A stretch of DNA of 64,000 nucleotides from Anisus vortex (taxonomy: Eukaryota; Mollusca; Gastropoda; Planorbidae): the NCBI GenBank assembly GCA_949126835.1, contig OX421495.1:783501-847500 (forward strand), written 5' to 3'. The stretch's first letter is position 1, and every line of letters starts with the position of its first letter. Of this stretch, positions 54,001 to 61,500 are shown one piece after another. The notes beneath the pieces were generated by a model. That model saw only the letters and a program-made list of their open reading frames with translations. It was not told the DNA's origin and ran no database searches. The translations under genes and the position numbers were made by a program.

Positions 54001-54604
54001 ATGATTATAAACTTTGATTACAGACTTTCTTTACCTTGGAGATTTCGTCTTGAATTCTGCCACAGATTTTAAATTGTTTTTTCTCATGAACCTAATAATG
54101 TTTTTGTTATTCCACAAATACTGTTTATGTCTTTTTTAAATAAATATTATAATTATATATTTTTTTTTGTAGGTTATTGAGTCAATCAACTTATCTCTAG
54201 TGGTGGGCCTGGCGGTGGACTATGTGGTCCATCTCTCTGAAAGCTACCACAACTCCCATGAGAAGCTCAGGAAAGGAATGGTGGGGAACATGCTGGAAAA
54301 CATGGGAGTCTCTGTGGTGTCTGGGGCCGTGTCCACCCTGGGGGCTGCAGCCTTCATGATTGGTGCCCAGATACAGTTCTTCTTGCAGTTTGGTATCTTC
54401 ATGTTCTGCACAATCGGTTTCTCTCTTATTTATTCACTTTGCTTGTTCACACCTGTCCTGGGCCTGATTGGGCCTGAAGCTCACTGTGGGTCTCTGGTGC
54501 CAATCGTTAAGTGGGTCTGGTATAAAATCATTGGCCGGGGAAAAGATGACAGCAAGTGTAGCCAGTGTAAAGGAAAAGGTTTCATCAAACAAAATGTGGA
54601 TTAA
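31191..54604 (+). CDS. disp: Dispatched-like sterol-sensing-domain / RND transporter (20 coding exons, 1,099 aa)
   Basis: Exons: 31191–31566, 32559–32650, 36226–36296, 39800–40027, 40525–40670, 41131–41243, 41472–41552, 41938–42125, 42670–42801, 43462–43651, 43810–44052, 46110–46202, 46870–47001, 47112–47231 (or to 47306), 47737–47883, 48655–48781, 49173–49300, 50942–51031, 51852–52022 and 54173–54604. Every junction is AG/GT, and all phases agree through to the TAA. Dispatched proteins are 12-helix RND/patched-superfamily pumps that release lipid-modified Hedgehog from the plasma membrane. Seen here: a Ser/Asn-rich N-terminus, the first helix in exon 2, a large extracellular loop, the sterol-sensing domain (exons 8–10, GIGADNIFVFND in TM4), a second loop, and the closing helices with GLAVDYVVHLSESY. 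The length is near that of insect Dispatched. The Dispatched family is clear to me; the paralogue (DISP1, DISP3 or a lineage-specific member) is not. Confidence 0.9.
31726..31766 (-). mobile_element. LINE-2 tail fragment in intron 1
   Basis: TTACAGAGGCTCCTTCTATA matches the LINE-2 3' end (minus strand); about 40 bp remain. Confidence 0.5.
32394..32507 (+). mobile_element. SINE-A copy 51 bp before exon 2 of the Dispatched-like gene
   Basis: The head GCAGTTAGTTCACCGCACTG, B-box-like CCCGGGTTCTCGCCCTGC, GGAGTTTTGGGCC and the tail ACGTAATAATCTTCTATCTA are all present. It ends just before the polypyrimidine tract of exon 2. Confidence 0.8.
32559..41552 (+). CDS. disp: Dispatched-like gene, exons 2–7 (TM1 and first extracellular loop)
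   Basis: Exon 2 holds the first helix (HLVFLVASGIMVAAGYS). Exons 3–7 encode the first ectodomain, with AWDYRDEDES, the exon 4 segment VVGARTKNGDVLQVFFQGAN, paired cysteines (FCKQDV and AGCSKPP) and the exon 7 stretch VDNFRGKLYQLLDDGLEGMT. In RND proteins this loop is the porter domain; in Dispatched it faces the Hedgehog substrate. Exon 6 ends at 41243 (ATG/GTAGAG). Reading past that donor gives a stop after about 17 codons. Intron 2 carries a large stack of transposons. Confidence 0.87.
32852..33142 (+). repeat. tandem 41-bp repeat made from the SINE-B body
   Basis: Seven or so units of CAGAAACTGGTGAACGCTGC, TTCACCGACCCTATGTGCCT. The same text is the 3' part of SINE-B (compare 58945–58985), so a SINE segment has been tandemly amplified. 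Alternate copies carry GGCGAACACTGCG. The array resumes at 36079–36152, split by the hAT insertion. Confidence 0.85.
33434..33513 (+). pseudogene. hAT transposase C-terminal fragment, left half
   Basis: It encodes LPYALLVLLTLLATTCTVER-SFST. The TTCTVERSFST block is the conserved hAT dimerisation motif. The matching right half resumes at 35658. Confidence 0.75.
33520..34855 (-). mobile_element. LINE-3: RT fragment with internal deletion, inserted in the hAT element
   Basis: Read on the minus strand, from 34855 down: GDRSDCKKTGISLLSIVGKI; then SQCGFRSDLSTIDMISSIRL with AFVDLTKAFD (RT motif A); a stop at about 34429; SGVQQGCVLAPTLFRIFF (motif B); then a jump from KLFNLNRLKAK straight to SSVLLDGEINSRIAKAMST. 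The F/YADD catalytic segment is therefore deleted. The C-terminal RRLSWLGHVRRMPQGRLP and a final Cys/His knuckle (FNCSKYDRACTSRIGLFSH) follow. It is a dead copy. Confidence 0.85.
34859..34903 (+). mobile_element. SINE-A head fragment
   Basis: GGCTGGCTGGTCC and GGTTCACCGGACTGTCAACC match the SINE-A head. The tail is missing. Confidence 0.55.
34905..35657. mobile_element. probable non-autonomous hAT element (right end visible)
   Basis: Its right end reads GGTGCGGTGAGCCGAAAAAG-GTTGAAAACC directly before the resumed transposase frame. Ends of this GGCTCACCGC/CCTTTTTCGG type are common in hAT families. The left end was not located. The interior is AT-rich without an ORF. Confidence 0.45.
35658..35813 (+). 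pseudogene. hAT transposase C-terminal fragment, right half
   Basis: It reads WLRSTMSDEHLSRLCMLLVH..., ending NRRLQFLFK and a stop. WLRSTMS is the end of the hAT dimerisation region, continuing from the left half at 33434–33513. Confidence 0.8.
36079..36152 (+). repeat. continuation of the 41-bp SINE-B-derived array
   Basis: Two more units (GGTGAACGCTGCTTCACCGA ...) begin with the hAT target duplication, showing that the array existed before the hAT insertion. Confidence 0.8.
36307..36533. repeat. 38-bp minisatellite starting about 10 bp after the exon 3 donor
   Basis: Six copies of CATGTGACAAGATGGCCGCT-GATAGTAAACAATAGAAT. Unlike the arrays after exons 5 and 8 it does not include exon sequence, but it begins almost at the splice site (exon ends at 36296). 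Confidence 0.9.
36680..36710. repeat. poly(C) then (CA)n tract
   Basis: About 17 C followed by ACACACACAC. Intronic. Confidence 0.8.
36924..37216. mobile_element. MITE with about 30-bp inverted repeats
   Basis: The left end CAAAGACTATAAAAAGATGG-ACCGCTTGCT and right end AGCAAGCGGTCCATCTGATT-ATAGTCTTTG are inverted copies. Flanking GAGATAC is repeated exactly (36917–36923 and 37217–37223). It is intronic (intron 3) and non-coding. Confidence 0.8.
37474..37527. repeat. poly(A) tract, about 54 bp
   Basis: An uninterrupted A run. It could be the tail of a retroposed sequence ending at 37473, but I do not recognise the upstream sequence. Confidence 0.8.
38622..38838 (-). mobile_element. LINE-2 3'-end fragment, split by a MITE
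   Basis: TTGCAGACGCGCCTTCTATA, GATTATTGCGTCCTACGCTC and GGAAGAAAAAGTAC match LINE-2. After the MITE (38840–39091) a further LINE-2-like stretch follows (AAGATAAGGAAAGTGCTT). Confidence 0.75.
38840..39091. mobile_element. hAT-like MITE, GGTCGGCAA family, copy 3
   Basis: The ends are CAGGGCTCGGCAAACG and TAGGTTGCCGACCCTG. It contains a T34/G19 homopolymer at about 38968–39021, which lengthens it relative to the other copies. Confidence 0.75.
39365..39535. repeat. 21-bp repeat, about 7 copies
   Basis: The unit GAAAAGGAAAGATTTACCAA plus T reads NEKERFT heptads on the plus strand and short hydrophobic repeats on the minus strand. It lies inside intron 3, with no splice signals that would include it, so I treat it as a minisatellite. 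Confidence 0.8.
40646..40776 (+). repeat. tandem copies of the exon 5 3' end and donor (4 copies)
   Basis: The exon 5 end (AAGGAAGCCGTTATCACACC-TTCAG/GTACC) is repeated three more times in the intron as AAGGAAGCAGTTATCACACC-TTCAG. The last copy again has GTACCATGACGATATTTGAT after it, matching the sequence after the real donor. The middle copies read CAGTTAAGG, without a GT. Confidence 0.92.
41938..43651 (+). CDS. disp: Dispatched-like gene, exons 8–10 (sterol-sensing domain, TM2–TM6)
   Basis: Exon 8 encodes two helices (VILDLLLAVGSFLFIFIFML and SLSIFSILTSFLGANIVYRV). Exon 9 encodes the TM4 segment VLSIFIILGIGADNIFVFND. Exon 10 encodes RRASKSMMITSLTTFVAFVS and the following helices up to CVILHHK. 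This is the five-helix sterol-sensing domain shared by Patched, Dispatched, NPC1, SCAP and HMG-CoA reductase. In the model, TM4 Asp451 is followed by Asn452, where Dispatched proteins are usually reported to have a second Asp. Exon 8 is followed by a tandem array of its own 3' end. Confidence 0.92.
42090..42618 (+). repeat. tandem copies of the exon 8 3' end and donor (about 14 copies)
   Basis: The unit is about 39 bp: GCCAACATAGTTTACCGGGT, CATCCTGGACTACAGGTTA. The first copy is the true end of exon 8 (ANIVYRVILDYK, donor at 42125/42126); about 13 more follow in the intron. Most carry CTACAG/GTTAGC or GTTAAC; two carry CTACAGTAAGC. Because 39 is a multiple of three, much of the array stays open in the exon frame. 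Confidence 0.95.
42989..43207. mobile_element. hAT-like MITE, GGTCGGCAA family, copy 4
   Basis: The flanks GTCTATAG and GTCTATAA match at 7 of 8 positions. The left tip AGGGGTCAGC is tripled. The interior has CATTCAGTGTGCCAACTGTC and TTTCTTGTAGTAGAGACTTG, shared with the other copies. Confidence 0.8.
43810..51031 (+). CDS. disp: Dispatched-like gene, exons 11–18 (cytosolic linker, TM7, second ectodomain)
   Basis: Exon 11 has a cysteine-bearing linker (PCLRAFDNCRIYPCAKKDK) and the next helix (WIFIGACAAIIAASFYFVS). Exons 12–18 form the second extracellular loop, including VIIAFGLRNQDISDC, the LVDMNCFIAQM block and FRAGLDIYNAWEKF. Exon 14 has two in-frame donors: CAG/GTCAGT after 47231 (better consensus) and CAA/GTAGGC after 47306, which would add 25 residues. 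LINE and SINE copies sit in the introns. Confidence 0.88.
44637..45213. repeat. 18-bp minisatellite, about 32 copies, in intron 11
   Basis: The unit is CTCAACAGTAATCCCACA with AACA/CACA and CACAC/CAGAC variants. The length is a multiple of three, so all frames on the minus strand stay open and give false 200-residue ORFs. Confidence 0.95.
45244..45421 (+). mobile_element. SINE-A, most complete copy
   Basis: GGCTGGTCCAGCGGTTAGTT-CACCGGACTGTCAACC is the tRNA-like head with the A-box. CGTCGCGGGTTCTATCCCTG is the B-box. GCCCTGCAGGAGTTTTGGGC is the body. GGACGTATTAATCTTCTATC, GGAACGTCTGTAAACTTATA and AGATAAGATA form the 3' tail shared with LINE-2. It inserts in intron 11. Confidence 0.88.
45955..46085 (+). 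mobile_element. LINE 3' fragment with ATT tail, 24 bp before exon 12
   Basis: It matches the copy at 14575–14752 (CAATTCACACCAAGAGCGCA, then GCATGGATAGAAGCGCT). Its (ATT)n tail runs into the T-rich tract of the exon 12 acceptor at 46109. Confidence 0.65.
49004..49124 (+). mobile_element. SINE-A copy 48 bp before exon 17
   Basis: It has a degraded head (ACTGGTCCTGCAGCTAGCAT), CAGGAGTTTTGAGCC and the tail GTAATAATCTTCTATCTGAA-GGAACCTCTGTAAACTTATG. Confidence 0.7.
49342..50176 (-). mobile_element. LINE-2 copy, partly deleted, in intron 17
   Basis: The 3' tail at 49342 is followed by an internal deletion near 49480. The frame INGSKTTTITVNSGVPQGTV ... FADDCIIYR is then seen (49804–50046, minus strand), nearly identical to the larger copy at 52430. 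It begins 42 bp after the exon 17 donor. Confidence 0.85.
50728..50795 (+). mobile_element. LINE-2 tail fragment, plus strand
   Basis: GATGCAATAATCTTCTTTAT-AGAAGGAGCATCTGTAATC matches the LINE-2 sense 3' end. Confidence 0.65.
51437..51555. repeat. 20-bp tandem repeat, 6 copies
   Basis: The unit is GACCCTGAGTATAAGCAGAT, almost perfect. Intron 18. Confidence 0.9.
51605..51655 (+). mobile_element. SINE-B body fragment
   Basis: GGTGGATGGGCATTGTCCTG-ACCACACAATTAC matches the SINE-B body. Confidence 0.45.
51852..54604 (+). CDS. disp: Dispatched-like gene, exons 19–20 (C-terminal helices)
   Basis: Exon 19 encodes ALAQSALQGIIIGICLAFFV and a second helix ending CIPLFGWKIS. Exon 20 (54173–54604) encodes VVGLAVDYVVHLSESYHNS, with Asp972 in TM10, two more helices, and a short cytosolic end with a CSQCKGKG motif before TAA. 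TM10 Asp is one of the acidic residues thought to couple ion flux in the RND family. Intron 19 contains the largest LINE copy in antisense orientation. Confidence 0.92.
52430..53998 (-). mobile_element. LINE-2: 5'-truncated jockey/CR1-group retrotransposon with open RT frame
   Basis: The minus strand encodes RT from KASGPDEIPARLLKEL (about 53950) through NYRPVSLTSITCKLLEHIIY, AILLDFSKAFDKVHHSSLL (motif A), NSGVPQGTVLGPLLFLIYIN (motif B), VRLFADDCIIYR (catalytic), NAKYLGVIINDKLSW and PILEYAASVWDP, to the C-terminal LPEQTRKTNNLTSFKTLIK (stop at 52506). No stop interrupts about 495 codons, so the copy is recent. The 3' UTR ends in TAATGTATAAGATAAG (minus-strand reading). The endonuclease is missing by 5' truncation. 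It lies antisense in intron 19 of the Dispatched-like gene. Confidence 0.92.
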
Positions 54605-56900
54605 CATTTTAGGGTAAATTATACATATTTATTTTTTCCCACTTATTAATATATTATTTTCAGTACTTTATCACAATTATCAAAAAAAAACAATGGCAAA
54701 TTAAATGTTTGATGTATGATGCTAATTTCACCCACATGCATCTAACAGTAAACAATATTCCGCAAAAAGTAAACTAAAAATATGTAGCCTGCAATCATGA
54801 AAGATGTTTTTCTGCTAATATGTAGTTCAGTGCTGTTCATCCATCCAACTTTTTACATAAGCATTTTTCACCTCCTACCAAGTTGTCTTTTATCACATTG
54901 ACACATTTAAAAAAGTGCACTCGGATCACTCCAAATAGATACGAAACAAAAAACAAACAAAAAAAGGTGATGAGCAAAAAATCACAATCACATAGTCTGC
55001 TATTTAGTGCCATTGTTTTATTGCAATGTTTTTTTTAAAACTAAAAATGTTCAGATATTGTAACTTGACTGAAGACACAATTTTTGCTTTTGAAAAAGAA
55101 AAGACCAAGAAAAAAAAATGTTGTTTGTAAAGTTTTACTCAACCCTGTGATAGGAGTGTAATTGTTGCCAAGGGAGTCCACCCAGTAACAGTGCCTTGTT
55201 GCTTTACTCTATGTACCATTTACATGTCTACTCTATGAGATTTTGCTGAAATTTGAAAGTCTGAACATCTGAGATGTCAGTGAGATCATATTTTATAAAT
55301 TTAATACAGACCCTTTTATTTTTGTTTATTATTATATCACAATTTTAAGTCTAAAGCCAAAGTTGATGAGAATATATGAGTGGTTTTCTTAGTATATACT
55401 TCAGTTTGAACTTATTCAAATATTTATTATGTCAGCTTTGGAGCCAGCTGGTCCTTCGGTTAGTTCACTGGACATGTCAACAGACATGTTGCGGGCTCTA
55501 TCCCTGCCACTCTGCAGAAGTTTTGGTCCTAGTGGACCAATCTATCTAGAAGGTACATCTGTAAAACATGTACGTTTCCAAAGTATCCACAGAAGGATAA
55601 ATGGATGTTTTGATTCTCCGTCCCACATGAATGTATAGGCTTTATAGTTTAGATGTAAAATTCATAGTTTAAATTTGATTGTTGTGCATTAGGTTGATTA
55701 GCAACTAACCAGTATGCCTACATATGTCAGAATCAGCTGCTGAATTGTTGTCCACAGGGTCTGGTAGAGTCAACAATATTTTATATCACGGCTATTCTGT
55801 GAGCTCAAGGTTTAGTTACAAGACCCTATTTGTTAATAACTTAAAAAGTTTCTCATTGGCTTAAATATTCATGTGCTTGACTTAAAAGTCTTTCATAAGA
55901 AGCATTCCATTGTAATAAATGTTTTTATGCATTAATTATTTTTTGAAGAAATGAAATAATGTTTAAATGTTTCATATATTTATTTTATTGTGTTTTTAGT
56001 TTTTCATGAATTCTTGTTGTGCATATTATTTAATGCATTCTATGTAGAGACTAACCATGTGAACTATTTCCACTGAGTATTTAGCTTATAGTTTGCCGAA
56101 TCAGGGAATGAACCAAGTAGTAGATGCAACTCTGGAGTTGAACTACAGTATGTAAAGTTTATTCTCTTAACAATAGGGTCTATATCCTATCTCCCTCCAC
56201 CGCCACCCTCCCATGTCCTGTTACATGCTTATTAACAACAATTGCAGAAGTTTCAGGACTTTGGCAAAGCTGTTCAAGTTGGGAGTAGTAAAAAAAATTG
56301 ACACTTATTGAAATTTTGTCTATGTTTGTTATTATGGTATAATAATTTGCTGATACTTCATAAAAACTGAACATTTGTTTGGAGCTTTAGTCTGAGGAGA
56401 TTTCTGGTCAGGCCAAAATTTTATGGTGAAAATGTTTTGTATAATTTCTTTTTTAATTAAATCATTGTTGCTAAAAATAGAATTAAGATACTAAAGTGCT
56501 ATAGGACTACTACACTAAACAGATTTTTTTAAAATCTATCAGTTACTGGTACTACCTTTAGAGAATATACATTCATTTTCAAAAAATTTTTAATGTTTTA
56601 TAATTACATAACTGTTATAACATAATGATGGTGTACAATGTACTTAAGAATGAAAACAAATTTTTATTTAAAAAATTTTTTTTTATCTTAATTGTAATTT
56701 TATTGCACTAATGTTTATATGAAGATATTATTTTGTACTTTTATAAACAGTGTATACTGTTATATCTATAGAGACAGAATGTAAGGATGTGTTTACTGTA
56801 TGGTGTAGTTGACTCATCCCTTACTTGTATGTTCATGTAAATATGTCATTTATTTATTTGAATTGTCTAATAAAAAGCTCACAATAAAATGAACAAAACT
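54605..56900 (+). other. 3' UTR of the Dispatched-like gene
   Basis: Non-coding AT-rich sequence after TAA. Two AATAAA signals at 56869–56874 and 56883–56888 fit an mRNA end near 56900. A SINE-A copy (55440) would be part of the mRNA. Confidence 0.55.
55440..55567 (+). mobile_element. SINE-A copy in the Dispatched 3' UTR region
   Basis: Head CAGCTGGTCCTTCGGTTAGT-TCACTGGAC, B-box-like TTGCGGGCTCTATCCCTGCC, body CAGAAGTTTTGGTCC and a shortened tail ATCTATCTAGAAGGTACATC-TGTAAAAC. Confidence 0.75.
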
Positions 56901-57097
56901 TTGAACAAAATTTTAACAAATGTTTTCTTTCTTTTCATACAAGCAGGTAAAAAATCTTTATTTCCTTTGTTACGAACTCGTGCAATAATATGTATTCGGC
57001 TGTTGTCTAGGTGTAGGCTCAATATTCCAAGAGTTGTCTGTTTTTATATTGACTTGATTACTTCAGTAATTATAGTTTTATTTTAAGGTTAATTCCA

Positions 57098-57847
57098 TGT
57101 AACACTTTGAATTTCAATTGAAATCAACACCAGTTGCACGATAATAGTGATTTTATTTAGTATAACACTTGAATACAAGACGAAGACACATAAGAAAAAT
57201 ACAAGTCCAAACTAATTCTGATAAACACTATGTACAAGTAATGTTCCTACTACGGAGATAAACTCTCAACTGTAACCTCACTCTCTAAACTAGAAACTCA
57301 AACTGAATTCTGAGGGGACAGCATTGCTATATATAAGATATCTTTCTACATTCCCTAGGAGTACTGGGTGGTTAGGAAAACAGACGCAGATAACCATGTC
57401 GGTTAGCTTGAAAATACAAATCATAGATCTAATTACAATTACATTGATTAAATTCTATCTACGCTGTACAACGCAGACTCCATTGTGCCCTTAAACCCTA
57501 GCCATTGGACTAAAGTATCTACACACTTGAGGTGTATGTTTATCCAAGCGAAAATGTGAGGAAATCGTAAATGGGGGTAGGTTGGGACAGGCGGGGAACT
57601 ACGACTAACTCAGTGGACAACAATTTGTGGACGTCCCTCCCGCAATGTTATCACACTAGTGCAAAAAGTAAATGTTTCATCAACAATGGAAAGGAGTTAA
57701 TCTAATTAGGTTAGAAACACACAGAGCTCGGGTAATTTCTGTTAGTGCAACTATGTGACACCTTGTGCACATTAGTAAAATTGTAATAATACATAATAGG
57801 CATTTAATTCTAATTTAGAAATACACTGAATCCTCCCAATCATAACA
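57098..57847 (-). mobile_element. possible solo LTR
   Basis: On the minus strand the segment begins TGTTATGATTGGGAGG and ends AAAGTGTTACA, fitting TG...CA termini of a long terminal repeat of about 750 bp. The flanking 5-mers (TTCCA and TTTGA) are not a clear target duplication, and no internal retroviral-type sequence is present. Treat as a candidate only. Confidence 0.3.
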
Positions 57848-57894
57848 TTTGAGAACAAAGAAGAAGAAAAAATACAACACAATAACAACACGGT

Positions 57895-58152
57895 ACAATG
57901 TTCAGATAAACATAAGGACAAAAACACTTTCCTTATTCTTTATGGGAGAACAAATGCATATAATATAAATACTCTTTCTTCCGAGTGGCACCTGGGCATG
58001 GAATAGGTTGCCTGAACAAACCAGGAAAACCAGTAACTTAACATCATTGAAAACACTAATAGAAATGCAGGACTAGACTCAAACCACGGATGAGCGTATG
58101 ACGCAATAATCTTATTTATAGAAGAAACGTCTGTAATGTACAAGATAAGATC
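57895..58152 (+). mobile_element. LINE-2 3'-end fragment, plus strand
   Basis: GGAATAGGTTGCCTGAACAA-ACCAGG and GCAATAATCTTATTTATAGA-AGAAACGTCTGTAATGTAC read in the sense direction of LINE-2. About 250 bp of the C-terminal coding end and tail are present. Confidence 0.8.
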
Positions 58153-58159
58153 AAGCAGA

Positions 58160-58250
58160 AAAAGCATACATTACACAAACACACCCACACATACATACAG
58201 ACACACACCCATACAGACACACACCCATAAGGACACACACCCATATATAC
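58160..58250. repeat. CA-rich microsatellite
   Basis: ACACACCCATA-type repeats (CACACACCCATACAGACA). No gene. Confidence 0.7.
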
Positions 58251-58479
58251 AAACAGATTGGATATAGTAACATTCTCTACTGTAGACATTTATAAAAAAA
58301 TATTAACTAAATGCATATTAAAGATTTTAAAAAAATTAGCTTTGATCAATAAAAATTGTATTAAACCAAAGCTACTAATACTCTTGCTAGATCTTGTCAA
58401 TACTTAAGGCCAAACATTTTCATCAGTGACATATTGACTCATCCAATCCATTTCTTTGTCTACAAGACTGCCAACTAGC

Positions 58480-58547
58480 CTAGTGTGACAGTGCCATCTC
58501 TTCAATGTGACAGTGCCATCTCTTCAATGTGACAGTGTCATGGACAA
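58480..58547 (-). repeat. 22-bp duplication spanning the FReD stop codon
   Basis: CACTGTCACATTGAAGAGAT plus GG occurs twice, and a third partial copy follows (minus strand). The unit contains the last codons and the TGA of the FReD gene. Confidence 0.8.
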
Positions 58548-61500
58548 AAACTTGAGAGAGTAATTGTAGCCATACCAATCCTTCCAGAACATGCCATCGT
58601 ACATCTTCCCAGTGGGAGTGTACCACCCTCCTGTGTAGTAGTTGCCAGTGGGCAGAGTGTATGAGCAGTAGTTGTACCACCATCCAGCCTTCATGTTTGA
58701 AGCACAACCTGCATAAACAATAAAACAATCCAGGTTTTTATTTTAGTCAAAGTAAGTGGCGCATGGTGGCTGAGCGGCAGAGAGTTTGACTCGGTCCTGG
58801 GTTCGAATCCTGGTGAAGGCTAGGATTTTCTCTCGGAAAGGAGGGTTTCTACCCAGCTTTGATGGGTACCTGACTTCTTAAGTAAAGTAAAGTAAAGGCA
58901 TCCGGGCATTATGCTGGCAACACAATCCCCTAGTATGCTGCGGCCACAGAAACTGATGAACACTGCTTCATCGACCCAATGGATCAATTTAATTTGGTCA
59001 GACAGGGGGGAAGGGGGGAAACTGTGGTACAGTGTGTTCCTATTGCCTTACTGGTCCTGGATTCAAATTGGAGTTAATGCAAGGATATTTTCCTGGGTCT
59101 GGAGAGGTTTCTGATTCTATGATTCTATACCCAGCCCTGATAGGTTCCCGATATTAGTTTGGGGAAAGCAAAGGCAGCTGGGCATTGTTCTGGCCAAACA
59201 ATCCCCATGCATGTAGTGGCCACAGAAACTTTTGTATTTCATGAAAGATTACTTCCAGTATTCTTCTTTTAATTAATTTTTAAAAATATAAGCAGCACAG
59301 TTAACTTAAAGTATAAAGCCACATCAACACATAATCAAACAACCCATAAAAACATTTATAATTTTATCCCCAAAATATTTGTTATTATTTCCCAGAAAAA
59401 TTATATTATGCATTATTTCTCTTGGAAAAGAGGAAATCTGATTGTTAAACTTGAGGCTGAAAATTTGAAAGAACATATTATTGTCATAGACAACAAGCTC
59501 ATGTGCCAAGTTTCAGCTCGATGGGATGGGGGCAAGTAGACAAGGTCAATTAACATTGCAAAGATTTGGCTGGTAAACACAAAGAGAAAAGTTCATATAT
59601 TTAAAAAACAATTCTTAATAGTTTCCCTTATGTCAAGTTGTAACTATAAACTGAATGGTTTCCCTTATGTCAAATTGTAAATAAACTAACCTGCGGGATC
59701 AGGAGCATCAATAGTTGAAAATGGCATATTATTGTTGTATGATAGTTCATCTGGTAAACTGCCTGGAAAAAAAAGATTTATTTCAATTTCAGTCATCTTG
59801 TCTATAGAAAGAATTTTGTTTTACATTTTGGTAGTAAACTCAAAATCTTAATGAAACAACAAACGACTCAGGCTCAAGCCTACCTTGGATGACAAAATAT
59901 TTTAAAGATTGAAACTTGGCCTAAAGGTGAACTGTGACTGTTCAACTTCACAACCCACTGGTCTGGGTAACAATTAAATTATTTTAATCATTATTCGACA
60001 ATCTTTTATAACTCTTTCATACAATCATTCACTCAGTTGTCTACACACTTCATGAATACAACTTACCAGTCCAAGTTGGTCAATAGAACAGCAGCACAGG
60101 GCGGCTATCAGGTCATTAAGCTCTGTCAACACATTACAATAATAGTCCATTGTGTGTCACTAAATTTCATAGGTAGCCTACATAATACACAGTTACCCAG
60201 TCATTTACACACTCACAGATACACAGTCATTTTTACTGTCACACTCTTTCAAGTTATTTATAACTGTTGGACCAATTGATCGTATATTTATTAAAGTACA
60301 TCTACAAACCTCTGTAAGAACCAACATGAAGTCTATATCTAGTGTCTCTGTACATCTACAAACCTCTGTAAGAACCTACATGAAGTCTATATCTAGTGTC
60401 TCTGTACATCTACAAACCTCTGTAAGAACCTACATGAAGTCTATATCATGTGTCTCTGTACATCTACAAACCTCTGTAAGAACCTACATGAAGTCTATAT
60501 CTAGTGTCTGTACATTTACAAACCTCTGTAAGAACCTACATGAAGTCTTTATCTAGTGTCTCTGTACATCTACAAACCTCTGTAAGAACCTACATGAAGT
60601 CTATATCTAGTGTCTGTACATTTACAAACCTCTGTAAGAACCAACATGAAGTCTTTATCTAGTGTCTCTGTACATCTACAAACCTCTGTAAGAACCTACA
60701 TGAAGTCTATATCTAGTGTCTGTACATCTACAAACCTCTGTAAGAACCTACATGAAGTCTATATCTAGTGTCTGTACATTTACAAACCTCTGTAAGAACC
60801 AACATGAAGTCTTTATCTAGTGTCTCTGTACATCTACAAACCTCTGTAAGAACCTACATGAAGTCTATATCTAGTGTCTCTGTACATTTACAAACCTCTG
60901 TAAGAACCTACATGAAGTCTATATCTAGTGTCTCTGTACATTTACAAACCTCTGTAAGAACCAACATGAAGTCTATATCTAGTGTCTCTGTACATCTACA
61001 AACCTCTGTAAGAACCTACATGAAGTCTATATCTAGTGTCTCTGTACATTTACAAACCTCTGTAAGAACCAACATGAAGTCTATATCTAGTGTCTCTGTA
61101 CATCTACAAACCTCTGTAAGAACCAACATGAAGTCTATATCTAGTGTCTGTACATATACAAACCTCTGTAAGAACCAACATGAAGTCTATATCTAGTGTC
61201 TGTACATTTACAAACCTCTGTAAGAACCAACATGAAGTCTATATCTAGTGTCTCTGTTCTCCAAGTAAAATCCTGAGTAGACAGCATTCTGATTGTTGTT
61301 CGACCAATCCTGCATGTTGATTTGTAGATTGTTGTTACCTGCAAATCATTAACTCTTTAGAAACTGTGGTCTTCTTAAAGCAATGATTTCAATAAGCAGT
61401 TTATAATTTACGTGTGTCAAATCTAAATTTGACATGAGCACAATTTCCTGTGTTTTTGAAAATCTGTTTTCAAAGTTATTACAATTCTATTATAGTTTAA

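Noticed and set aside
57098..57847. Confident solo LTR call
   Set aside because: TG...CA ends are present but flanking 5-mers do not match and no primer-binding or internal sequence is adjacent; kept only as a low-confidence candidate.
60326..61196. Plus-strand ORFs with VHLQTSVRTYMKSISS repeats
   Set aside because: Antisense readings of the FReD exon-end array; the 54-bp unit keeps the frame open.
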